From CAZIKF01 sp964539825 (lineage in GTDB: Bacteria; Muiribacteriota; UBA6191), in the NCBI GenBank assembly GCA_964539825.1, contig CAZIKF010000002.1, positions 124,001 through 188,000 on the forward strand: a stretch of 64,000 nt of DNA. The letters run 5' to 3'. This document shows, piece by piece, positions 7,701 to 17,438 of the stretch (within the stretch, counting starts at the first letter, position 1; each line of letters starts with the position of its first letter). The notes under the pieces are model-generated. The model saw only the letters and a program-made list of their open reading frames with translations. It searched no databases and was not told where the DNA came from. The position numbers and the translations under genes are program-made.

Positions 7701-9491
7701 ATGGGGATCTTCTCCAAGACTAAAGTCATCATCAGGTTTCTTCTTTTTTTCGGGCTGATCTTTTCCTCTTTCGCTAATGCGAAGGTCTTCTTCGGTCCGG
7801 TTCCTGAAGGTGAGAAGTCCCTTGATGACCATATAATCAATTTTCTTTCACGGGCGAAAAAAACCATCGATGGCTGTTTTTTCGAAATTCGTGATCCCCG
7901 ACTGGTGGAAGCTTTTCTCAGCGCCCATAAAAGGGGAATCCAGATTCGACTCCTCATAGATTCCAATTATTTCTATTTGCGAGATAAGGAAACCCTGGAA
8001 ATTGATTATTCTAAGAGAAATCCCAACATCATTCCGCTTTTGGAAGCAGGGATCAATATCCGTGAGGACAACAAGCGCACAGCGTTGATGCACAATAAGT
8101 TTTGCATCGTGGATGGTTATTGGGTCTGGACTGGCTCTTATAACCTCACCGAACGCGGATCACAAAAGAATGAAAATAATGCTGCCGAATTTCGATCCAA
8201 GAAGTTAGCTAAAATTTTCAAGCGTGAGTTTGATGAAATGTACGTGGATGAACGATTTGGAATCACATCCCCTTCTACAGTGGATAAGCAAAGTATCACC
8301 CTTGGAAAGAAAAAGATTGAAGTCTACTTCGCCCCGGAAGATAACGCCCTGGGTCACATCTATGAGCATCTGTCGGACGCCAAGCAAGCGATCTATTTCA
8401 TGCAGTTTGCTATGACAGCCAATGAGATCGGCGACCTGATGGTAAAGAAGTACGGAACCGGATTGAAAGTCAAAGGCATCTTTGACCGACTGCTTTACCG
8501 ATCGACCGGTCCCTACGCTGAATTTGCCAAGCTCACTCAGAACGGGATTCCAGTGATTGTCTATGATAACGACCTTGGAGGCAAACTACACCACAAGGTT
8601 TTTATCATTGATCCTGGTGGAGAAAATCCTAAAGTAGTTTTTGGCTCCCTGAATGCCTCCGCTAATGGAAACGGCACCAATGACGAAAATGTCATGGTGG
8701 TACAAGATCGAGATTTCACAGCCCAGTATTACGAAAAATTCAAAGAGTTATTTGGAAAGACCTCAAGGGTAGTCGCGAGTTTCAAACGGATGAAACCGAT
8801 CAAAGCGGACTCCATTATTGATCGTCTCACTCTAATGGTTAGCTCCAACGGTGTGACTGTCACCAACCTCAATATTCAGTTTCCCGCCAGATGGGCCAAG
8901 GAACAACCAAACCTCAAGGTAAAAATTTATCGATTACGGGGCGGGAAAGCCATCGATACGACTAAAAAAGAGAAGTTTTGGATTACACCCAGGAATCTCT
9001 ATATTAATTCTGCGAACCTTAAACAAACCGGTGAAAAAGCCTTACTTATGGTACGTATGATGAATGTTACCGCACCGACAATTCCCGGATTATATAATCT
9101 GTACATACAAGCTAAATCAAAAAACCAACCCTATCATCCCCTACGAACTCAGCCCGTATTGCAAGTCATTGGAGCGGATCAGGAAGATGAAAATGATCAA
9201 GAGTCCTACAGGATACTAGCAGATCTTTTCAAGGATAGATTCACACGTTTGAATCGAGCCCTTTCCGGTTGTCTGGAATCCTATGCCTGTGATTCATTCC
9301 TTACACCCGGATTTATGACCAAGGCCAGACAAATACTCAGGCAAAAAATTCTTGTCGACGATTCTACCAAGGCGCGAAGAGCCCTGGAGGATCTTGACTA
9401 TCTACATCGGTATGTCCTCCCGGAAATAATTCCAGATTCCCAGCTTGAAGTAGAATTTGAGAACACAGTTTCGGAGACTGAAGGTTCCTGA
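7701..9491 (+). CDS. Exported phospholipase D-superfamily protein with two HKD motifs
   Basis: Two complete HxKx4D motifs are visible: His131-Lys133-Asp138 and His297-Lys299-Asp304. Each is followed by a conserved Gly-Ser-x-Asn, as in active phospholipase D, nuclease or transphosphatidylase enzymes, so a full two-lobed active site is likely. An N-terminal signal peptide (about residues 1-27, ending FANA) sends it out of the cytoplasm. A C-terminal extension of about 230 residues (from about residue 365) contains a beta-rich section and then a helical section, and I do not recognise it. The substrate, DNA or phospholipid, cannot be told from sequence. It is coupled to the Tyr/Asn-rich exported protein upstream, which suggests a shared extracytoplasmic role. 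Confidence 0.88.
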   Translation: MGIFSKTKVIIRFLLFFGLIFSSFANAKVFFGPVPEGEKSLDDHIINFLSRAKKTIDGCFFEIRDPRLVEAFLSAHKRGIQIRLLIDSNYFYLRDKETLEIDYSKRNPNIIPLLEAGINIREDNKRTALMHNKFCIVDGYWVWTGSYNLTERGSQKNENNAAEFRSKKLAKIFKREFDEMYVDERFGITSPSTVDKQSITLGKKKIEVYFAPEDNALGHIYEHLSDAKQAIYFMQFAMTANEIGDLMVKKYGTGLKVKGIFDRLLYRSTGPYAEFAKLTQNGIPVIVYDNDLGGKLHHKVFIIDPGGENPKVVFGSLNASANGNGTNDENVMVVQDRDFTAQYYEKFKELFGKTSRVVASFKRMKPIKADSIIDRLTLMVSSNGVTVTNLNIQFPARWAKEQPNLKVKIYRLRGGKAIDTTKKEKFWITPRNLYINSANLKQTGEKALLMVRMMNVTAPTIPGLYNLYIQAKSKNQPYHPLRTQPVLQVIGADQEDENDQESYRILADLFKDRFTRLNRALSGCLESYACDSFLTPGFMTKARQILRQKILVDDSTKARRALEDLDYLHRYVLPEIIPDSQLEVEFENTVSETEGS

Positions 9492-9557
9492 GAGCCTGTC
9501 TACGACCAAAACCATACAAAATAAGCTGATATTCCTACCAAATGTATTAAAAGGGTA

Positions 9558-10853
9558 TTGAATCCCGACGATTCATACCCTGTGGAACCTATTCAGCAAA
9601 CCCGTCTGGAAAATGGGCTCATTGTCCTGAGCGAACATCTTCCCTCAATCAAATCCGTACTTCTGGGTCTATGGGTCAAATCTGGCTCTCGCTCCGAGGA
9701 GGAGTCCTTTTTTGGCATGTCCCATTTCTTGGAGCATATGCTCTTTAAGGGGACCGCAAAACGAAATTCAAGAGAAATCGCCCAGAGTCTCGAGAGCGTA
9801 GGTGGTGAACTCAATGCCTTCACATCTAGAGAGCATTGCTGCTATTACGCCAAGGCTGTGGATGAGTATGCGGAGCTAATTTTTGACGTAATTTCAGATT
9901 TGGTATTCGCTCCAACCTTCCCAACGGTTGATCTTGAGAAGGAAAAGCAGGTCATCTGCCAAGAAATTGATATGTACGATGATTCTCCTGAGGAACTCGT
10001 GCACGAACAGTTAGTCCAAACCATGTACGGTGAGAGCCTCGGTCATCCCGTGATTGGATACAAGCCCACCATCAGGGGATTCACTCAAGATGATTTACAG
10101 ACTTTTCATCAAGAGGTTTACTATCCCGAAAATCTCTTTCTCACCATTGTAGGAAACCTCCAGTCAATTCAGTTGGAATCAATGCTCAACCAATATTTCA
10201 ATGTTTCCTCCAATACTGGGAAAGATCCTGTAAAATTTGACAAAGAGCAGCGTAATTCGGGTTTCAAAGCAGTCCAAAAAGACCTGGAGCAATTGCATAT
10301 CTCCATGGGATGGCACGCATACGGAATCGCTCATGAAGATCGATATGTGCTGCACATCATCTCAACCCACCTGGGTGGAGGGATGTCATCCGTTCTGTTT
10401 CAGGAGATCAGGGAGAACCTGGGGCTTGCCTATAGCATTTATTCCTTTGTACGGGCTTATCATGAAACAGGAATCCTGGGAATCTATTGCGCAAGTAAGG
10501 ATCAGGAAATTGTGACTCTTTTAGAGCATATTCACAAAAGTATAAAAGAATTAACCTCAGCAGGACTGGACCTTGAAAGATTGGATCGATTAAAGGCACA
10601 ACTCAAGGGAAATCTCTTGCTTGGACTTGAGAGAAGCTCTTTTCGGATGAACCGTATGGGAATCGGTCATATGTATTTTGATTCCATCACTACTCCTGAC
10701 CAGCTCATTGCCCTGGTCAATAAGGTTACACCGGAAGATATTCTGCGAGTTTCTAAGGAAGTATTCAGCCGCAAAGGATCTTGTATTACGGTAGGAAACC
10801 TCTCGCAGGATGCGCTTAAAGAGGCAATTGACTCAACAGGGATGTTCTCATGA
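9558..10853 (+). CDS. M16-family zinc peptidase
   Basis: The inverted zinc motif HXXEH is present as His56-Phe-Leu-Glu59-His60, followed at about 75 residues by the Glu-rich third-ligand region (KEKQVICQEIDMYDD). The length of 431 residues and the second domain with the R/Y-type substrate-binding region (ENLGLAYSIYSF) fit a single-subunit M16B processing peptidase that cleaves short or unfolded peptides. No signal peptide is evident. The start is TTG at 9558, preceded closely by AAAAGGG; there is no in-frame ATG before the active site. The next gene overlaps its stop by 4 bp (ATGA), so the two are translationally coupled. Confidence 0.9.
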   Translation: MNPDDSYPVEPIQQTRLENGLIVLSEHLPSIKSVLLGLWVKSGSRSEEESFFGMSHFLEHMLFKGTAKRNSREIAQSLESVGGELNAFTSREHCCYYAKAVDEYAELIFDVISDLVFAPTFPTVDLEKEKQVICQEIDMYDDSPEELVHEQLVQTMYGESLGHPVIGYKPTIRGFTQDDLQTFHQEVYYPENLFLTIVGNLQSIQLESMLNQYFNVSSNTGKDPVKFDKEQRNSGFKAVQKDLEQLHISMGWHAYGIAHEDRYVLHIISTHLGGGMSSVLFQEIRENLGLAYSIYSFVRAYHETGILGIYCASKDQEIVTLLEHIHKSIKELTSAGLDLERLDRLKAQLKGNLLLGLERSSFRMNRMGIGHMYFDSITTPDQLIALVNKVTPEDILRVSKEVFSRKGSCITVGNLSQDALKEAIDSTGMFS

Positions 10854-11545
10854 AAGCAAAAAGAAAAGTCCCCGCTTCCCTACTGCGGATAACCTTCCTT
10901 GGGATTGGAATTTTTCTGGCTGCTTCGGCCACAAATGAAGCAAAACCTAACTCCAATGATGGCGAATCCTCCTCACTGGTTCTTTCCATACCAGAAGATA
11001 CCGATTTCCCACGAGAACAACTGAATTTGACGATTCATCTTCCAGGGAAAATCCAACCTTCACGAGAGGCTCGCGACCTTTCTCGAAAAATCATCAAAAA
11101 GCGTTATGATTTTGAGTCTCACCCCTTTCGAAAAGTGTCATCCAGATCCAGGTTCCGAAGCATAATGTCCCGTTTTGCCAGGAAGGGTGTCCTGGTTACA
11201 CCAACCGATGTTAGACAGGCTCAGAGCCGGGCTATACCACTTCTAACCGTACAGGCAGGAAGGCTCATCATACAGGTTTACAAGGCTCTGCTTAAGATCG
11301 AGGGTAGACAGGAGCTAAGAAAGTTTAGAATTCGAAACCAGGATATTGTGGATCTCAAAGAAATGGTGGACGAATTCCAAAAAGACATCAAGATGTTTAC
11401 TTATAATCCCACCACAATGCACAGCCAGTTGGACCGACTTCTTAAAAAGGCGAATAAGACCACTGGTAAGGGCGCTATCAGAATCACCGGAGTATCTGAA
11501 AGTGACGATGGAACTCTTATTAATCTCTATATCAAAAAAGAATAA
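10850..11545 (+). CDS. Exported protein of unknown function coupled to the M16 peptidase
   Basis: A 231-residue protein whose ATG overlaps the stop of the M16 peptidase gene. A Lys/Arg-rich N-terminus and hydrophobic stretch (about residues 12-29) look like a signal peptide or anchor. The rest is basic and mainly helical, with a central segment (about 120-200) of amphipathic helices. I recognise no family. It could be a substrate or a partner of the peptidase. It ends 58 bp from the convergent pspA gene with no clear T-rich terminator between them. Confidence 0.7.
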   Translation: MKAKRKVPASLLRITFLGIGIFLAASATNEAKPNSNDGESSSLVLSIPEDTDFPREQLNLTIHLPGKIQPSREARDLSRKIIKKRYDFESHPFRKVSSRSRFRSIMSRFARKGVLVTPTDVRQAQSRAIPLLTVQAGRLIIQVYKALLKIEGRQELRKFRIRNQDIVDLKEMVDEFQKDIKMFTYNPTTMHSQLDRLLKKANKTTGKGAIRITGVSESDDGTLINLYIKKE

Positions 11546-11603
11546 GAAGATCCGACCTAGATCATCCACTTTTCGCTAATTCACGCGACAAATGGGACAA
11601 GCT

Positions 11604-12371
11604 TTAATCTTTCTTTAGTTCGCTCTTGAGCTTTTCAAAATCATCGTCAGTTGATGATTTTGCGCTTCCCGCACTAGCCTGAGCTGAATTAGTCTTGTCT
11701 TCCAGTAGACCCGCATCTTGCTTGAGGGAAAGGAATTCCTCTTCAACTCTGCTATCAAAGGCCACTTCTTCCAGTTTATTCGTCATTTCATCCTGATTCA
11801 ACTCGATCTGAGCCTGAGCGTGATCTCCAATTGTGTCGATCTTATTCTCAAGTCGCTCAAAAGCTTCAAAGTGTGATGAATTATCCAGGCCAACCATTTG
11901 TTCCGCGATGGCCTTCTGGGTCTTGGCAGTGGAATGCTTTGCCTTCAAAAAGTTTTTCTTGGAATCAGACTCTTTTACCTTGGCTTCTAATTTACGAAGA
12001 TTGCCCTTCAGTTTCTCAACCATCTGAGCTTGCGAGTCGAGCGAAGCCTTAATTTGAGAAGCGATGGTCTCATGATGCTTTTTTCTCTGAAGAGCCTCTT
12101 TTGCGAGATGATCATTGGATTCATCTCCATCCGTCAAAATCGCCTTTGCCTTAACTAGATAATTCTGAGCTTCCTTCATTTCTTTCTGGTAGTCTCTCTC
12201 TAGCTTCTTTTGGCTTGCTATGGCTGCCGCTACATGCTTTTTGGTGGTTTTAAGCTGCTCATTCATGTCTCGGATAACCTGATCTAGCATTTTTTCAGGA
12301 TCCTCTGCGCTGTCTAACATGCTGTTGAGGTTGCTAGAAAATATTCTTTTGATTCTTTGCCAAAGACTCAT
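11604..12371 (-). CDS. pspA: PspA/IM30-family membrane-stress protein
   Basis: The N-terminus MSLWQRIKRIFSSN with the following DPEKMLDQVIRDM is characteristic of PspA/IM30/Vipp1. The protein is almost entirely long coiled-coil helices through about residue 215, with a Ser/Asp-rich tail. PspA is an ESCRT-III-like peripheral protein that binds stressed inner membrane via its N-terminal amphipathic helix. The length of 255 residues is normal. No pspB/C or pspF gene flanks it, so it seems to be a stand-alone copy. It converges with the plus-strand peptidase operon. Confidence 0.9.
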   Translation of the reverse strand: MSLWQRIKRIFSSNLNSMLDSAEDPEKMLDQVIRDMNEQLKTTKKHVAAAIASQKKLERDYQKEMKEAQNYLVKAKAILTDGDESNDHLAKEALQRKKHHETIASQIKASLDSQAQMVEKLKGNLRKLEAKVKESDSKKNFLKAKHSTAKTQKAIAEQMVGLDNSSHFEAFERLENKIDTIGDHAQAQIELNQDEMTNKLEEVAFDSRVEEEFLSLKQDAGLLEDKTNSAQASAGSAKSSTDDDFEKLKSELKKD

Positions 12372-12599
12372 AGCCCTTCTCCTTTAACCATTGTTTTCCT
12401 TGAAACATCTGAGGTTTAATCAGATATGCGAAACCTACTCTATTCCGGTGTTCAAGGGCTCTGAGGATACCACGGGCCCGGTCCAGGTTTCACCCCCCTT
12501 TTGTTCCGCTTACCAACCCAGCATGTATCAGACTCTGAGAATTCATAGCAAGTCACCATGAAATCAGGCTTCCCAGTCGATATAATTTAGGAAAGAATC

Positions 12600-15500
12600 A
12601 TGCTACGACTGCTCCTATTTTGTCTATTTCTTTGTAAGATCTCTGCTGATCCACCAGTGGTGAGCATTAACCCTCCAGGCCCTGTTTCAGCGGGTCTAGA
12701 GACTGTTCAGTTTACAGCTACGGCACAAGATGTAGATGGAGATGCCTTATCTTTTCAATGGAGCTTTCAAACTCTTCCCCCTTCCCTGGGAGGAAATGCA
12801 CCTCAAATCACAGTCATTCCTGGTAACAACACTTCTACCGCATCCTTTCGAATTACTTCTGAAGGACAATATGTCCTGCAGGTGATCGTGGATGATCTAG
12901 ATGGCAACCCGAATACGCTTTCTTCTGGATTAGTTGAAGTTCAGGCTATTTTTCAACAGACATTTTTTGTTTCCAATTCTGGAGACGACGCGACAGCGGT
13001 TGAGGATATTTCCCTTGATACTCCCCTTAAAACTCCTGGCCGTGCCCTGGAACTGGCAGGTCCAGGTGATACAATCCTGCTGCTGCCCGACTCGGTTCAA
13101 TCTCCCGCCTTATCTACCTTTGTGATTCCAACGGAACAGATCCCGATCTCCGGATCACTTCAGAATCCCCTTCTCATCGCCGGGCAGACTAAGGGATTGA
13201 TTGAAATCCATCCCCAGGGGGTAAATACAGGATTTCGGGTCATCAACCACGACTTTCTTACTTTTCGAAATCTTATATTTCGAGGCTTTTCCGACACTGC
13301 ACTTTCTATAACCTCCGCTACAGAAATCCGAATTGAGAGCTGTGAATTTCACGATTCAGGGATAGGCGTCAGTCTGAATTCCAGCACCAGGACTTCGGTA
13401 CAAAATTCCATCTTCAGGGCAAATGAAACTGGTATTCAGCTACAAGATTCCAACGAAAACCGTATAGCCCTTAGTGTTTTCGCGAAGAACTCACGCTTTG
13501 GGTACCGACAAATTTTCGTAGAACCCAACAGACCTTCGCGCAACAACAAGATTGAATTCTGTACCTTCTATGACAACGGTACGATCTTCGATGATTCGAA
13601 TTCACAGGGAGCTATTGACCTCGGTGATAACTCCAGCAACCGCATTGAAGGAAACATCTTTTTAGACAACACCAAGGATTTTACAGCCGAGCACTTCTTC
13701 CAAACATCCATAAATCGGAATATTTCCTTCGCAAACCTCGGATTAGAGGCAGATTCTCGTTTTCTTCCTCCTTCCCAAACCGTCTTTTTTCCCATTGCAG
13801 ATCCCTTCCTGGTTGACCCTGAGAAAGATGACTTCCGTCTTCTTGTAGGATCTATCGCTATTGGTGCAGGAAAGGGAGGACTCAACATTGGCGCTTTCCA
13901 GGGGCAGAATGTTGTTTTCCCTACTACTAAAACGATCCATGTGGATTTTGATCGAGCCAGCACCTCCTTTGTCCAAACCGGGCAGTCCGGATTTCCATTC
14001 TCTTCAATTAACAAGGCCTTGATTGAGGCTAATCCAGGAGACCGAATACTAGTTGTGGCTAGTAATCAAACAGCCTATACCTTGAATTTTGAAAATAGAG
14101 AGAGTTGGGTTCCGGGCTGGGGACGAATCACAATTGAGGGATCTGAAAAAACCGAAGGCGGTTCTATTTTCTATCCAACCATCCAGTGTTTCTCTCAGGG
14201 TGGTGACACTATTTTGATTCAGAATCTCAGGTTCCTTACCTTGAAAAATTTCACCTTAACAGGCATCCGAGACGGAGTTCCTGACGACTGCTCCCGCGGT
14301 GCTCATTTATTGAGGGCCCGACATATCGAACTTGAGAATCTGATTATTTTTGGCCATGCAACTTCAGGAGTCACGGTGGACTCTTCCGGAGGAACGGCAC
14401 TTCGCTCCAGTGTCATCTTCGACAATACCCTGGGCTTATCGCTAAAGGGGACTCAGAATAGAAATCAAGCCACCCTCCTCGATAAACTCACAATTGCCGC
14501 TAATCTCTCGGCAGTCTCCATAGGGGCAAGCCATAGGACATCCATGTGGAATTCAATCATTTCGGGTAATGGCGGGAGCCCCTGCCTCAGCTCGGACGCC
14601 GCCTCATTACCGACTAGTCTGGATGTTCGATTTAGCCTGTGCAAGCAACCAGGAGTGATCCCTGACGCGTTTCTTGTCCCAGGAAATTTCAATCTTACCG
14701 GGAGTGGTAATTCCGCCGACCCTCGATTTCGATCAGAAGATTCCAATGTTCAGGAAACAAATCCTCGAGAAGCCTTTCTCTTGACCAAGACCAATGCCGC
14801 CATTTCACCGGCGTTAAATTCAGGAGACCCTGATTATCCAGACAAGCTTGTACTGCCTGAATTCCCTTCTCCTCTGGAAACCAGTCTGCCAACCACCACA
14901 ACCAAAAATAGTACGGGTCGGATAGATATGGGGGCATTTGAACAGTCCCTGACCGATGTTGATGGAGATAATCTGAATAACGAGATAGAGATTCAGGTAG
15001 GTCTGAATCCGAATAACAAACTGGATGCGTCAGAGGATCCGGACGGGGATGGATTGACCAATCTTCAGGAAATATCCATACATGGGACCTCGATCACTAG
15101 CGCTGACACCGATGGAGATGGATTCTCTGATGGAATCGAAGTTACGATCGGATCAGATCCTCTTGTGGATGATGCCGATATTATCCAGGCTCTCATCCCC
15201 AAGCCACTTATTCTTGCCCATGAAACCTCTCTTTCTCCCACGGTATTCACCCTGGACGGAATTGATAGGAATGGTCGAGCCGTTCAGAATCTCTGGACAC
15301 TCATCCAGGCTCCTGACCCGGAATCCGAGGTTTTTCTGGAGAATACCAACCGTACTCTCAAAGCCCGCGGCATCAAAGCAGGTACCTATCAAATTGGACT
15401 GGATCAGAAGCTCATAGCCAGTTCAGGATCCTCACTAACGCTTCAATCCCTACCCGAAGATAGGGATATCACAACTATCACGATTCAGGATCTGCCCCCG

Positions 15501-17438
15501 GTACCAGTAATCCCCCCCTCTATTTCCTCCACCTTTGCCCCTGGTCGGATCCTCTATTTCTATGGAGGTCCAGAAGTTACCGAAAATCCTTCTTATGATC
15601 CAAACGGAAACCAGATTTTTTCCCATGAGTGGATTTTAGAGCGGCCGGTAAATCCGGAACCCGGTATCATTGACTTTACCAGTCCCACTCCGTTTTTGAC
15701 CCTTTCGGATCGAACGGAGATCTATGAGTTCAGGCTCAAAGTAACTTCTTCGGGTCCCGCGGGGATTCAGCAGGCCATTTCCACTGATGTCTTTCGAATC
15801 TCAGTAGTTGGCTCAGAAGTTTCGCTACCCAGGGCAAATGCAGGACCCGACAGGAGAATATTCACACAGACAATCACGAGTCTTCAAGGTCTGGGTTCCG
15901 GGGATGCCCAGGGGACCGCGCTCTCTTTCGCATGGCGTCAGGTCTCGGGTCCTACGGTTCAGTTTCTCTCTCCAGACGACTGTGCCTTAAATCTCTTCAA
16001 ACCTTCAGCCATTTCCGTGCTAACAACCCCCTGTTCCACCGGTGTTTCTCCACAATTTGTTTCTGATCAACCAGGAGTCGCCTTGTTTGAACTCGTGGTG
16101 TTCAAAGATATATCCGGTGGAAAGCTAACCTCCCAGCCCGATTTTGTTCAAATTATCATTGACTCTCCCTCCAATGCGGTTGCAGAAGCGAGAATTCTTG
16201 AAATTGAAAACGCCGAAAATCTGAAAGCAATCTCCCTTGATGGCTCCCCTTCATTTGATCGCAAAGCACTTGATGGAACCCAGTCCAATGTACTGCAGTT
16301 TCAATGGAGGCAGATCTCAGGTCCCCCTCTTTACCTCGAGACAACCACAGAAAGCCGTCTAAGTTTCACTCCTGTCCAAGCCTCGCTCTATGAATTCGAG
16401 CTCACGGTAAGGGATGGACAGGGTGTAAAATCTCCACCTTTCCTACTGGAACTGCCCATTTCTCAAACAGGAACCACCCTCCCTACAGCCAAAGCTGGTG
16501 CTGATCAATCTACCCTGGTAAACAGATTTGTGGTCCTAGATGGCTCGGACAGCCAGGGGAGTTCAGGATCTCCGCTCCATTTTTTCTGGGAGCAGGTGGC
16601 CGGTCCGGAACAGATTTTGGCCAGCGGTATTTCCTCTCCCCTGCTGAGTTTTCAACCCAGGCTAGCTGGTGTTTATACTTTTTCACTAAGAGTGTTCGAC
16701 GGGACACTAATTTCTTTAAGTGATGATATCTCCGTCGCTGTAAACTCTGACGTGCAATTTGTTCCGGTGGCTCTTGCTGGTAACAATCAAACGGTCGCGC
16801 CTGGCACTGTGGTGAGACTGGACGGCACAAACAGTTTCGATCAAGATAACGACCCGCTTACTTTCTTTTGGGAACAAGATTCTGGAACTCCGGTCATCCT
16901 TTCTCAACCCAACAACTCAATAACGACGTTTCGAGGTTTTGACCAGGGCCTTTATGTTTTTTCATTGGTGGTCAGTGATGGAAAGTCATTATCACCTGCA
17001 AACCAAACCCTGATTTCAGTCTCGGGAGGCCAGATTATCACCTCTCCCTCCACTTTCCAGCCCTTCGATCCGACTACGATTCTTGATCCCAACTCTAGTG
17101 GGGGAACCTGCTTCATCGTTTCAGCCAGTTTTGGCTCATCCAGTGGATCCGTGAGGTTTTTTCAACTCTTTCGAGATAGGATTCTCTTGAAAATTCCAGG
17201 CGGTCACTCGCTCATGAATGCATATTATCTCTATTCCCCCCCCCTTGCATCCAGGATCCAGCAGGATTCTTTTCTGAAATTAGTGTCTCAGTTGCTGCTT
17301 GTGTCCCTGATGATCTTCATGGTAGGTTTTCCCTTGATTTTTTTGTTGGTGGGAGCATTTTCTCTCCTCAAAGTTTACGATACACCCGGGAATCCACTAA
17401 TAGATGGGAACATTAAAACAGGCTCCGGCAAACCTTGA
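12600..17438 (+). CDS. Giant surface protein: beta-helix, Ca-binding repeats, PKD-like domains, CFI-box C-terminus
   Basis: A 1,612-residue secreted protein. In order it has a signal peptide (about 1-17), an Ig/PKD-like domain (about 20-115), and two right-handed beta-helix-like regions with Asn-rich rungs (about 120-440 and 445-780). Thrombospondin-3-like DxDxDG calcium motifs follow (about 784-860), then several PKD/Ig-like domains with YEFxLxVxD-type strands (about 950-1490). The end matches the CFI-box C-terminal module: CFI followed by a SFGS, an FRDR, and a YLYSPP (about 1503-1550), then a membrane segment (about 1565-1593). Such C-termini are thought to act in surface sorting or anchoring. 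A run of eight C lies between the CFI box and the membrane segment. The downstream kinase gene overlaps its 3' end by 35 bp. Confidence 0.88.
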   Translation: MLRLLLFCLFLCKISADPPVVSINPPGPVSAGLETVQFTATAQDVDGDALSFQWSFQTLPPSLGGNAPQITVIPGNNTSTASFRITSEGQYVLQVIVDDLDGNPNTLSSGLVEVQAIFQQTFFVSNSGDDATAVEDISLDTPLKTPGRALELAGPGDTILLLPDSVQSPALSTFVIPTEQIPISGSLQNPLLIAGQTKGLIEIHPQGVNTGFRVINHDFLTFRNLIFRGFSDTALSITSATEIRIESCEFHDSGIGVSLNSSTRTSVQNSIFRANETGIQLQDSNENRIALSVFAKNSRFGYRQIFVEPNRPSRNNKIEFCTFYDNGTIFDDSNSQGAIDLGDNSSNRIEGNIFLDNTKDFTAEHFFQTSINRNISFANLGLEADSRFLPPSQTVFFPIADPFLVDPEKDDFRLLVGSIAIGAGKGGLNIGAFQGQNVVFPTTKTIHVDFDRASTSFVQTGQSGFPFSSINKALIEANPGDRILVVASNQTAYTLNFENRESWVPGWGRITIEGSEKTEGGSIFYPTIQCFSQGGDTILIQNLRFLTLKNFTLTGIRDGVPDDCSRGAHLLRARHIELENLIIFGHATSGVTVDSSGGTALRSSVIFDNTLGLSLKGTQNRNQATLLDKLTIAANLSAVSIGASHRTSMWNSIISGNGGSPCLSSDAASLPTSLDVRFSLCKQPGVIPDAFLVPGNFNLTGSGNSADPRFRSEDSNVQETNPREAFLLTKTNAAISPALNSGDPDYPDKLVLPEFPSPLETSLPTTTTKNSTGRIDMGAFEQSLTDVDGDNLNNEIEIQVGLNPNNKLDASEDPDGDGLTNLQEISIHGTSITSADTDGDGFSDGIEVTIGSDPLVDDADIIQALIPKPLILAHETSLSPTVFTLDGIDRNGRAVQNLWTLIQAPDPESEVFLENTNRTLKARGIKAGTYQIGLDQKLIASSGSSLTLQSLPEDRDITTITIQDLPPVPVIPPSISSTFAPGRILYFYGGPEVTENPSYDPNGNQIFSHEWILERPVNPEPGIIDFTSPTPFLTLSDRTEIYEFRLKVTSSGPAGIQQAISTDVFRISVVGSEVSLPRANAGPDRRIFTQTITSLQGLGSGDAQGTALSFAWRQVSGPTVQFLSPDDCALNLFKPSAISVLTTPCSTGVSPQFVSDQPGVALFELVVFKDISGGKLTSQPDFVQIIIDSPSNAVAEARILEIENAENLKAISLDGSPSFDRKALDGTQSNVLQFQWRQISGPPLYLETTTESRLSFTPVQASLYEFELTVRDGQGVKSPPFLLELPISQTGTTLPTAKAGADQSTLVNRFVVLDGSDSQGSSGSPLHFFWEQVAGPEQILASGISSPLLSFQPRLAGVYTFSLRVFDGTLISLSDDISVAVNSDVQFVPVALAGNNQTVAPGTVVRLDGTNSFDQDNDPLTFFWEQDSGTPVILSQPNNSITTFRGFDQGLYVFSLVVSDGKSLSPANQTLISVSGGQIITSPSTFQPFDPTTILDPNSSGGTCFIVSASFGSSSGSVRFFQLFRDRILLKIPGGHSLMNAYYLYSPPLASRIQQDSFLKLVSQLLLVSLMIFMVGFPLIFLLVGAFSLLKVYDTPGNPLIDGNIKTGSGKP
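17236..17243 (+). repeat. C8 homopolymer inside the surface-protein gene
   Basis: Eight consecutive C bases encode part of the SPP in YLYSPPLASRI. Slippage here would shift the frame just before the C-terminal membrane segment of the surface protein. Confidence 0.85.

Noticed and set aside
13568..14014. Reverse-strand open frame of 148 codons
   Set aside because: It is antisense to the beta-helix region of the giant surface protein and shows no recognisable domain.
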